Assembly (NCBI GenBank): GCA_033720695.1
Contig: JAWWCA010000047.1
Coordinates: 1-18,993 of the forward strand
Origin: DATGQT01 sp033720695
GTDB lineage: Bacteria; Bacteroidota; Rhodothermia; Rhodothermales; Rubricoccaceae
Reading direction: 5' to 3'
Length of the DNA: 18,993 nucleotides
The position numbers and the translations under genes are program-made. Shown here one piece after another: positions 1-6,288 of the stretch (position 1 is the first letter of the stretch; each line of letters begins with the position of its first letter). The notes below the pieces were generated by a model, which was given only the letters and a program-made list of their open reading frames with translations, did not search any database and was not told the origin of the DNA.

Positions 1-138
1 CCGGACGTGGTGCGGGTGGCGCAACCGCTCGCGCCGCTGCTCCCGCCGTCGGTGTGGGCGACGGCGCAGGCCATCGCGCGCGGCGAGGCCGAGATGGCCT
101 CGATCCTCACCTGCTTCTACGACGGCGTCACCGCCTAG
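1..138 (+). CDS. 3' end of an unidentified gene (partial, 45 codons)
   Basis: Frame 1 is open from the left edge to a TAG at 136-138 and gives a 45-residue C-terminal fragment ending in FYDGVTA. Its third codon positions are almost all G or C, as in the confident genes of this window, which is the main reason to believe it. It contains a short hydrophobic/proline stretch (PLAPLLPPSVW) followed by a likely helix. The fragment is too short to assign to a family. It is separated from the next gene by 261 nt, so it is probably not in the same operon. Confidence 0.5.
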   Translation, partial: PDVVRVAQPLAPLLPPSVWATAQAIARGEAEMASILTCFYDGVTA

Positions 139-280
139 GGCAGCGACGGCGCGAGATCGGAGGGGGCACGCTAGCCGCGGACGGGGTACCGCCCCTCGGA
201 GGGATGCGGTGGGGGGATGGGGTGGCTGCGGGCGGCCCCCGGCGGGTGGCTGCGGTCGGGCGGGCGCGGGCGTGGCCGGG

Positions 281-310
281 TTGCCGATCCGCTGAGGTCT
301 CCCTATCCTG
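281..310 (+). promoter_or_regulatory. Candidate Bacteroidota-type promoter for the cyclase operon
   Basis: A TTG at 281-283 is followed after 20 nt by TATCCTG at 304-310. This resembles the Bacteroidota sigma-factor pattern (TTG near -33, TAnnTTTG near -7) but misses part of the -7 consensus. It lies about 90 nt upstream of the cyclase start. The 9-mer CCCTATCCT at 301-309 recurs just upstream of the giant repeat gene (10536-10544). Assigned by eye only. Confidence 0.3.
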
Positions 311-314
311 AGGC

Positions 315-325
315 GATACCGTATC
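315..325. promoter_or_regulatory. 11-bp inverted repeat GATAC-C-GTATC, possible operator
   Basis: The perfect palindrome GATACcGTATC lies immediately downstream of the candidate -7 element, where it would overlap the transcription start. That is a normal place for a repressor operator. It could be chance, because an 11-bp palindrome with a free centre is not rare. No regulator gene is visible in the window. Confidence 0.25.
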
Positions 326-399
326 ATGGAGCGCGCTGGGCGTGGGTCCTGGCCGCCTTCCTAACCGCGTAGCGAGCCCTCGAACCCAGAGGCCGACGG

Positions 400-1596
400 A
401 TGATTGAAATGGAACAGAGCGCGCCCTCCGCAACAGAGGTGGCCGAGGAGATCCAGCGGCTCCGCCGGGCCATGGCCGAGCTCACGCTCCTCAACGAGCT
501 GGCCGTGGACGTCGGCCGGGCGCGCGACCTGGAGAACATCGTGCGCACGCTCGTGCGGCGCTCCCTCAAGGTGGTCCGGGCGGGGCAGGGGGTCGTGACG
601 CTGATGGAGCGGGGGGCCGAGTCCGAGGGCACCACGCTCGTGCGCACCTCGTCGAGCGCCGGGCGCGACCTGTCGCTGCGCCCCGACGCGGCGCTGCTGG
701 CGTGGATGAGCGGGAACCAGCGGCCGCTCCTCCTCGCGGACCCCCGCGCCCACCCCATCTTCGGGGAGTTCGAGTGGGACGAGAGCGTGGAGTCTGTGCT
801 CTGCGTGCCGCTCGTGGCGCACGCGCGCCTGCTCGGCGTGCTCACCCTCTTCAACAAGCGCGACGGCGGGGCCTTCACCGAGGACGACGCCAGGCTCCTC
901 ACCATCATCGGGATGCAGTCGGCGCAGGTGATCGAGGCGGCGCAGGCGCAGGAGGAGCGTGACCGCATCCGCAACGTGTTCGGCCGCCACACCTCCCCGG
1001 CCGTGGTCGAGGAGCTCCTCGGCCACGAAGCCGACCCCCCCAGCCGCCGCCTCGACGTCTGCGTGATGTTCCTCGACCTCCGCGGGTTCACCCTCTTCAG
1101 CGAGGGGGCCGAGCCGGAGGAGGTGGTGGACTACCTCAACACGCTGTTCTCGTTCATGATCGAGGCCGTCGCCGAGCGCGGGGGCATCGTGCACCAGCTC
1201 CTCGGCGACGGGTTCATGGCCGTCTTCGGCGCCCCGATCTCCCACGAAGACGACTGTCTCCGCGCCGTCGAGGCCTCCCTCGCCATCGTCCGCTGCGTGG
1301 AGGAGGAGAGCGAGGCGGGGCGCATCCCGCCCACGCGCGTCGGCATCGGGCTCCACGCGGGCGAGGTCGTGGCCGGCACGGTGGGGTCGCACCACCACAA
1401 GGAGTACAAGGTGACCGGCGACGCCGTCAACGTGGCCGCGCGGGTCGAGCAGATGAACAAGGCGCACGACTCCCAGCTCCTGATCTCCGAGGCCGTCTGG
1501 CGCCGCCTGCCCGAGGGGCGCTTCGAGGCCGACGACCTCGGGCTCGTGCCCATCCGCGGCCGCACCCGCACCCTCCACCTGTTCCGCCTCGCCTGA
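400..1596 (+). CDS. GAF domain-class III adenylate/guanylate cyclase (possibly altered specificity)
   Basis: This 398-residue protein is predicted to make a cyclic nucleotide second messenger in the cytoplasm. A GAF-like sensor covers about residues 30-190, a short helical linker about 190-215, and a class III cyclase catalytic domain about 215-398. The two metal-binding aspartates are present: D226 in FLDLRGFT and D270 in LLGDGFMAVFG. The transition-state Asn and Arg are also present (N344 and R348 in AVNVAAR). There is no signal peptide or membrane segment. The purine-specifying positions are unusual: the canonical Lys four residues before D270 is Q266, and the Asp/Thr seven residues before N344 is K337. 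Substrate choice is therefore uncertain, although the active site looks intact. The start is ATG at 400; an in-frame ATG at 409 would remove three residues. The gene is followed closely by the kinase gene, so co-transcription is likely. Confidence 0.93.
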   Translation: MIEMEQSAPSATEVAEEIQRLRRAMAELTLLNELAVDVGRARDLENIVRTLVRRSLKVVRAGQGVVTLMERGAESEGTTLVRTSSSAGRDLSLRPDAALLAWMSGNQRPLLLADPRAHPIFGEFEWDESVESVLCVPLVAHARLLGVLTLFNKRDGGAFTEDDARLLTIIGMQSAQVIEAAQAQEERDRIRNVFGRHTSPAVVEELLGHEADPPSRRLDVCVMFLDLRGFTLFSEGAEPEEVVDYLNTLFSFMIEAVAERGGIVHQLLGDGFMAVFGAPISHEDDCLRAVEASLAIVRCVEEESEAGRIPPTRVGIGLHAGEVVAGTVGSHHHKEYKVTGDAVNVAARVEQMNKAHDSQLLISEAVWRRLPEGRFEADDLGLVPIRGRTRTLHLFRLA

Positions 1597-1632
1597 CCCT
1601 CCCCGGCCCCGCGCCTCGTGCGCCCCGTTCCC

Positions 1633-3606
1633 ATGCACCTCGCCGAAGGCCTCGACGTCGGTCACTACCGCCTCCTCGAGCGGCTCGGGGCGGGCGGGAT
1701 GGGCGTGGTCTGGCGCGCCGAGGACGTCACGCTCGGCCGCCACGCCGCGCTCAAGTTTCTGCCGGCGGCGCTCAGCCAGGACCCGATGGCGCGGGAACGG
1801 CTGCTCGTGGAGGCGCGCTCGGCCGCCACCCTCGACCACCCCAACATCTGCACCGTCTACGAGGTGGGCGAGACCGAGGAGGGCGGCATCTTCGTGGCGA
1901 TGGCCTGCTACGACGGCGGCTCGCTCAAGGAGCGGCTCGACGGGGGGCCGCTCGACCCCGAGACCGCGCGGGACCTCGCCGCACAGATCGCGCGCGGGCT
2001 CGCCGCCGCCCACAACCAGGGCATCGTCCACCGCGACGTCAAGCCCTCCAACGTCATCGTCACCGACGACGGCGTGGCGAAGCTGCTCGACTTCGGGATC
2101 GCCAAGATCGAGGGGATGGCACTGACGCGGACGGGCCAGAGCCTCGGGACGCTCGAGTACATGGCCCCGGAGCAGACCCGGAACGAGGCCGACGCGCGGA
2201 CCGACGTGTGGGCGCTCGGCATCGTCCTCTACGAGATGCTCGCCGGCCACCGGCCGTTCACCTCCACCTACGACGGCGCGCTCCTCTTCGACCTCCTCTA
2301 CACCGAGCCCGACTTCGGCGTCCTGGAGCAGGCCGATGTGCCCCCACCGCTCATCGCGATCGTCCGGCGCTGCCTGGAAAAGGCCCCCACCTCCCGCTAC
2401 CCCACCGCCGAGGCGCTGGCCGAGGCCCTCGACGCGGTGAGGGACGGTGGGGCGCCGGCCGAGGCGCTGCCCGTCTCGCCGGAGCCCGCCGCGCCCGCGC
2501 GCAGGCCCCGCCCTCCGAAGCCGCGGCCTGCAGAGCCCAGTGAGGCTGAACCGACCGTCCCCCAGGAGGGGCTCCAAGACGCGGCCGGCGCTCCGGAGAC
2601 GCTCGCCCCCGCCGTCGCCGCGGCGGCCGACCTCCCGCCGACGGGTGGGCACCTGGTGGCCCCCTCGCAGGCGTCGAGGCGTCGCCTCCGCATTCCGTTC
2701 TACGTCCCCGCCGCCATGGGCGGCCTCCTCGTCATCGCCATCGCGGCCCTCCTGCTCGCCTCCCGCTCCTCCAACGACGCCCCCGCGGCACTCGCCCTCG
2801 ACACCACGCCTGCTGGCGCCGCGGTCTACCTCGACGGCCGGCACGTCGGGATCACGCCGCTCCGCGGGCTGGAGGTGCCGCCCGGCGTCGCCACCGTCGG
2901 GCTCCGCCTCGAAGGGTACGCCGACGTGGACACCCTGCTCGCGTTCGAAGCGGGAGGGCGTCTCGCCCTGGCGCTCTCGCTCGCGCCCGACGTGGGGTTG
3001 ACGCAGGCCGAGGCGGAAGCCGCCGCCGAAGAGGCTGCGGAGGCCGAGGGCCCGGTCGCCGAGGTCCCGGCCGCGCCGGGGCCCGCGCCGGGGACCCAGA
3101 CGGCCCCGCCGCCCCGGCCAACCGTGAGCGAGAGTCGCCCACCGACCACCCGCCCGGACCCGCCCGCAGCGCCGCAGACCGGCTCGCTCGTCCTCACCCC
3201 GCCGCCCGGCGGGTCTGTCTCCGTGGATGGACAGGGTGGGAGCGGGACCGTGACGGTGACGGCCGGCCGTCACGCCGTCGTCTTCCGGCACCCGCAGCAC
3301 GGCGAGTTCCGAACCTCGGTGAGCGTCGGGCCCGGCGAGACGAAGCGGCTCCGGGCCTACTTCGAGGGCCAAGTGCGCGTCAACGTGCGGCTCGACGGCG
3401 AAGGCCAGGCCCCGGCCGCCGCCGTGACGGTGAACGGGCAGAGCCGCGGGTTTACGCCCACGAGCCTTTCCCTCGGCCCCGGCCGACACAACATCGCCGT
3501 GAGCCGGACCGGTTTTCGCTCGGTCGACGGGGTCCAGACCGTCACCATCGAGCCGTCGCTCGCCCCCATTACCCGCAGCGTCAGCTTCCGGCTCGCGCCA
3601 GAGTAG
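1633..3606 (+). CDS. Membrane-anchored Ser/Thr protein kinase with PEGA repeats
   Basis: This is a Hanks-type kinase of 657 residues from the ATG at 1633; a GTG at 1618 would add five. The cytoplasmic kinase domain (about residues 8-267) has the glycine loop GAGGMGVV (20-26), catalytic K41, HRDVKPSN with D135, DFG with D153, and an APEQ motif after a Thr/Ser-containing activation loop (LTRTGQSLGT). It is an RD kinase, so control by activation-loop phosphorylation is likely. A Pro/Ala-rich linker (about 270-350) leads to one transmembrane helix (about 358-380). The outer part holds a PEGA domain (about 386-452), an acidic Ala/Pro-rich spacer, and two further PEGA-like beta units (about 517-577 and 578-657). 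PEGA domains are linked with surface-layer or envelope binding, so an envelope-sensing kinase is inferred. It sits 36 nt after the cyclase and 24 nt before the next gene. Confidence 0.95.
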   Translation: MHLAEGLDVGHYRLLERLGAGGMGVVWRAEDVTLGRHAALKFLPAALSQDPMARERLLVEARSAATLDHPNICTVYEVGETEEGGIFVAMACYDGGSLKERLDGGPLDPETARDLAAQIARGLAAAHNQGIVHRDVKPSNVIVTDDGVAKLLDFGIAKIEGMALTRTGQSLGTLEYMAPEQTRNEADARTDVWALGIVLYEMLAGHRPFTSTYDGALLFDLLYTEPDFGVLEQADVPPPLIAIVRRCLEKAPTSRYPTAEALAEALDAVRDGGAPAEALPVSPEPAAPARRPRPPKPRPAEPSEAEPTVPQEGLQDAAGAPETLAPAVAAAADLPPTGGHLVAPSQASRRRLRIPFYVPAAMGGLLVIAIAALLLASRSSNDAPAALALDTTPAGAAVYLDGRHVGITPLRGLEVPPGVATVGLRLEGYADVDTLLAFEAGGRLALALSLAPDVGLTQAEAEAAAEEAAEAEGPVAEVPAAPGPAPGTQTAPPPRPTVSESRPPTTRPDPPAAPQTGSLVLTPPPGGSVSVDGQGGSGTVTVTAGRHAVVFRHPQHGEFRTSVSVGPGETKRLRAYFEGQVRVNVRLDGEGQAPAAAVTVNGQSRGFTPTSLSLGPGRHNIAVSRTGFRSVDGVQTVTIEPSLAPITRSVSFRLAPE

Positions 3607-3630
3607 TCCGATCGCCTTCTGCGTAGCGTC

Positions 3631-4638
3631 ATGTCGACCCTCCTCCGTGCTCTCCGTTTCGGGGCCCTCGCGCTCCTGGTCCTCGCCACCGGCGCCCGCG
3701 CCCAGGGCCTCGACGCCGCCGTCTCCCACTACAACAACGCCGAGTTCGAGGCGGCCCTCGCCCTCCTCGAGCCCCTCGCCGCCGACGCCTCGGCGGGCAC
3801 CGACACGCGGATCGAGGCCTACCGCTACCTCTCCCGCGCCTACATCGGCATGGGCCGGAGCGAGGACGCGCGCACGGCGCTCGACCGCCTCATCGCGCTG
3901 GAGCCGCCGCCCGTCGAGCTCGACCCCAACATCGAGCACCCTGGCCTCGTGGACCTCTACTACGAGGCACGCCTCGACCACCAGGGCGGCTACGGCATCG
4001 AGCACGTGGACCCCGGCCTGAAGACGCTGGCGGTGATGGACTTCACGAACACGTCGGTGGACCGCCACGAGGACTTCGACCCGCTCCGCCAGGGCTTCGC
4101 CTCCATGATGATCCACTACCTCCAGGGCGCCACCGGCCTCAAGGTGGTCGAGCGCGAGCGGATCCAGTGGCTCCTCAACGAGCTCGAGATGCAGCGCGAC
4201 GAGGGGATCGTGGACCCGAACTCGGCCGTCGAGGCCGGGCGCCTCCTCGGCGTCCAGGCCGTCCTCTTCGGCGCCTTCACCGCCCACGGCGACCAGATGT
4301 GGATGAGCACGCGGCTCGTGAAGGTCGAGACGGGCGAGATCCTGCTCGCCGAGCAGGTCTTCGGGGAGCCCGACGCCTTCTTCGAGCTCGTCGAGCAGCT
4401 CAGCACCCAGGTGGCCTCCGCCATCGACGTGGAGCTCGACCAGGACGACATGGGCGAGCGCCGCGAGACCGATTCCCTCGACGCCATGCGCGCCTACTCG
4501 CAGGGCATCGCCCTCCGCGAGACTGGCGACCTCGAAGGGGCCGAGCGGAAGTTCGCCGAGGCCCTCCAGCACGACCCCGACTACGCCCTCGCCCACCAAG
4601 CGCAGGCAGGCCTCCGCCCCTACGTCGCCGCCCGCTGA
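3631..4638 (+). CDS. Secreted TPR-CsgG-like-TPR protein
   Basis: This 335-residue protein starts with a signal peptide (residues 1-24, ending ARA before Q25) and has no lipobox cysteine, so it is probably periplasmic. TPR-like helices follow (about 26-115). A CsgG/FlgO-like domain (about 130-270) has the family pattern: the strand LAVMDFTN, then VVERERIQWLLNELEMQ, then an ALLGVQAVLFGAF-type strand (GRLLGVQAVLFGAF here). A final TPR pair (about 282-330, AYSQGIALRETGDLEGA) closes it. CsgG forms the curli export pore and related proteins support flagellar or envelope assembly; a similar outer-membrane accessory role is inferred, not shown. It starts 24 nt after the kinase stop and is the last gene of the first operon. 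The lipoprotein at 4872-6248 has the same architecture and is a divergent paralogue. Confidence 0.88.
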   Translation: MSTLLRALRFGALALLVLATGARAQGLDAAVSHYNNAEFEAALALLEPLAADASAGTDTRIEAYRYLSRAYIGMGRSEDARTALDRLIALEPPPVELDPNIEHPGLVDLYYEARLDHQGGYGIEHVDPGLKTLAVMDFTNTSVDRHEDFDPLRQGFASMMIHYLQGATGLKVVERERIQWLLNELEMQRDEGIVDPNSAVEAGRLLGVQAVLFGAFTAHGDQMWMSTRLVKVETGEILLAEQVFGEPDAFFELVEQLSTQVASAIDVELDQDDMGERRETDSLDAMRAYSQGIALRETGDLEGAERKFAEALQHDPDYALAHQAQAGLRPYVAAR

Positions 4639-4668
4639 GGCCGCGGCTGGCCGGCCGGAACAGGCGGG

Positions 4669-4680
4669 GTTGACGTCAAC
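4669..4680. promoter_or_regulatory. 12-bp perfect palindrome GTTGACGTCAAC, possible operator
   Basis: GTTGAC joined to its exact reverse complement GTCAAC overlaps the candidate -33 TTG (4670-4672) of the promoter for the second gene group. A factor bound here would compete with or recruit RNA polymerase. The factor is unknown, and no regulator gene is present in the window. Confidence 0.4.
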
Positions 4681-4700
4681 GGCCTGTTTCGTATGTTCAG
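4670..4700 (+). promoter_or_regulatory. Candidate Bacteroidota-type promoter for the lipoprotein operon
   Basis: A TTG at 4670-4672 is followed after 19 nt by TATGTTCAG at 4692-4700, close to TAnnTTTG. The spacing matches the 19-21 nt typical of Bacteroidota promoters. The local sequence is less GC-rich than its surroundings. It lies about 170 nt upstream of the ATG at 4872, leaving a long leader. Its location between two gene groups fits a second operon promoter. Confidence 0.4.
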
Positions 4701-4871
4701 GGTAAACCAACAGATTACTGGCGGGTAGCGCTGCGCCGCCGTGTCGGTGCAGGGAAGGGATCACGACACGGAAACGCTCCCCTCGGGCCGTATGGCGGCG
4801 TTGAGGGGCGCCACGGTGTCCGGCGACCGGCCGCCTGAACCCTTCTCGGTTGCTCCGACCGGCCCCCGCCC

Positions 4872-6248
4872 ATGGTCGCCTCTGCTACGGCTCGTCGCTC
4901 CCCGTTTCTCCTCGCGGCCCTCGGCCTCGTCGCCAGCCTCCTCGCGGGGTGCGCCTCGACCGGGCGCGTCCTCACCCCCGAGGACTACCGCGCGGCGCTG
5001 CCCGCGCTCGAAGCGCGGGCCGAGGCAGCGCCTGAGGACGCCGACGCCCTCCGCGACCTCGGCGAGGCCTACGCCCAGACCGAGCAGTTCGCGCGTGCCA
5101 AGGAGGTCCTCGTGCGGGCCGAGGCGCTCGAGCCGGGCCATCCGCAGGCCCTCTACTACCTCGGCCTCTCGGAAGAGGGGCTCAACGCCGGCCGCGCGGC
5201 GCTCGCCTACTACGACCGCTACGAGGAGGTCCCCGAGCGCTCCCCGTACCGGCTCCTCATCGAGGGTCGCCGGAGCTGGCTCGTGCGCGTCCTCGTGCGC
5301 GAGGAGCTCGAGGAGCTGCTGGCCGCCGAGGACGCGCTCACCGCGGAGGGCGTGACGGAGGCCGTCGCCGTCTTCCCCCTCGCCTACCAGGGCGAGGACC
5401 CCACCTACGCGCCGCTCTCGCGCGGCCTGGCGGAGATGGTCACGGTGGACCTCGTCGCGCTCGGGCGGGTGCGCGTGGTCGAGCGCGTCCGCCTCCAGGC
5501 GCTCCTCGACGAGCTCTCGCTCTCGTCCGGCGCCGCCTTCGACGCGGCGACGGCGCCGCGGGCGGGGATGCTGCTGCGGAGCGGGCGGATCGTGGGCGGC
5601 GAGCTCGACGTCGAGGCCGAGCGGCTCCAGACCGACGTGGCGCTGTGGGAGTGGCCGCGGGAGGAGTTCCCCGACCTCATCACGCAGCGGGCCCCGCTGG
5701 CCGACCTCTTCGCCCTCGAGAAGGCCATCGTCTACGACCTCCTCGCCAAGCTCGGCGTCACGCTGACCGAGGAGGAGGAGGAGGAGCTCGCGCGCGTCCC
5801 GACGGAGAGCCTCCAGGCCTTCCTCGCCTACAGCCGCGGGCTCCTGGAGGAGGACGCCGGCCGCTATGCCGAGGCCGCCGCGTTCTACACCCAGGCCGTC
5901 CAGATCGACCCCGACTTCGCCGAGGCCGCCCAGAAGGCGCGCGAGATGACGGCGATGGCCGAGCTCGACGGCGACGTGTCCGTGGCGCTGACGGCGGCGC
6001 GGACCACCGCCCCCTTCTCCCTTCCGTGGGGCTTCCAGCCGGGGGGCGGCTTCCAGCTGGGTGGGGGGCCGCCGGGGGGGGACCTGGTCGGCAGTCGGCT
6101 CGACCACCTCAACCGGAACATCGGCGTCCACTTCGTGCCCAGCGACGAGGCGCGGGAGCCCACGGCCGAGGGCCCGCTCGGCCCCGGGGGGCCGCCGGCC
6201 TCCGACCCCATCCCGGACCCGCCGCCGCCGCCCGCCGGTGGCAACTGA
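4872..6248 (+). CDS. TPR-CsgG-like-TPR lipoprotein with Gly/Pro-rich tail
   Basis: This 458-residue protein has a lipoprotein signal peptide with lipobox LLAGC and lipidated C27, so it should be anchored to a membrane, probably the outer one. TPR-like repeats cover about residues 40-125. A CsgG/FlgO-like domain (about 164-296) begins AVAVFPLAYQ and contains VVERVRLQALLDELSL, the same landmarks as the protein at 3631-4638. A TPR pair follows (about 313-355, AYSRGLLEEDAGRYAEA). The last 75 or so residues are low-complexity: a PGGGFQLGGG segment and a proline run near the C-terminus. It probably heads the second operon, since the next gene starts 40 nt downstream. A G8 tract at 6074-6081 lies in the Gly-rich tail. 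Domain assignment is by motif resemblance; a role in export or assembly is inferred from CsgG family members. Confidence 0.88.
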   Translation: MVASATARRSPFLLAALGLVASLLAGCASTGRVLTPEDYRAALPALEARAEAAPEDADALRDLGEAYAQTEQFARAKEVLVRAEALEPGHPQALYYLGLSEEGLNAGRAALAYYDRYEEVPERSPYRLLIEGRRSWLVRVLVREELEELLAAEDALTAEGVTEAVAVFPLAYQGEDPTYAPLSRGLAEMVTVDLVALGRVRVVERVRLQALLDELSLSSGAAFDAATAPRAGMLLRSGRIVGGELDVEAERLQTDVALWEWPREEFPDLITQRAPLADLFALEKAIVYDLLAKLGVTLTEEEEEELARVPTESLQAFLAYSRGLLEEDAGRYAEAAAFYTQAVQIDPDFAEAAQKAREMTAMAELDGDVSVALTAARTTAPFSLPWGFQPGGGFQLGGGPPGGDLVGSRLDHLNRNIGVHFVPSDEAREPTAEGPLGPGGPPASDPIPDPPPPPAGGN

Positions 6249-6288
6249 CGACGGGGACGGGCGAAGCTCCCGGCCACGGGACGGACTC

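Larger units (their letters stand above)
139..399. other. Intergenic region upstream of the cyclase operon
   Basis: No convincing gene is present; short frames on both strands here are arginine- and glycine-rich shadows. The left half is a G-rich stretch (about 190-280). The right half is less GC-rich around 281-330 and carries a promoter-like element (281-310) and an 11-bp inverted repeat (315-325), described separately. No terminator hairpin with a T-tract was seen after the TAG at 138. Confidence 0.6.
4639..4871. other. Intergenic region between the two gene groups
   Basis: No gene is supported. A GC-only 5-bp hairpin (4639-4643 with 4652-4656) directly follows the stop of the preceding gene but has no T-tract, so it is weak evidence for termination. 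At 4669-4700 lies the best promoter-like element of the window, with a 12-bp palindrome at its upstream end. A 6-bp stem (GTGTCG at 4741-4746 with CGACAC at 4764-4769) lies in the likely leader. The rest looks unremarkable. Confidence 0.6.

Noticed and set aside
54..311. A small 85-codon plus-strand frame in the left intergenic region
   Set aside because: It is Arg/Gly-rich, overlaps the end of the partial gene in another frame, and has no sensible start context or motif.
361..4764. A 1467-codon open frame on the minus strand
   Set aside because: It runs antisense through three well-supported genes and their gaps, is low-complexity (Glu/Val/Gly/His/Arg-rich) and shows no domain. Antisense open frames of this size are expected opposite GC3-rich genes.
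6061..6288. An upstream extension of the T9SS cargo gene to a GTG at 6061
   Set aside because: It would put 76 Arg/Pro-rich residues in front of a textbook signal peptide and overlap the lipoprotein gene; the ATG at 6289 is far better.
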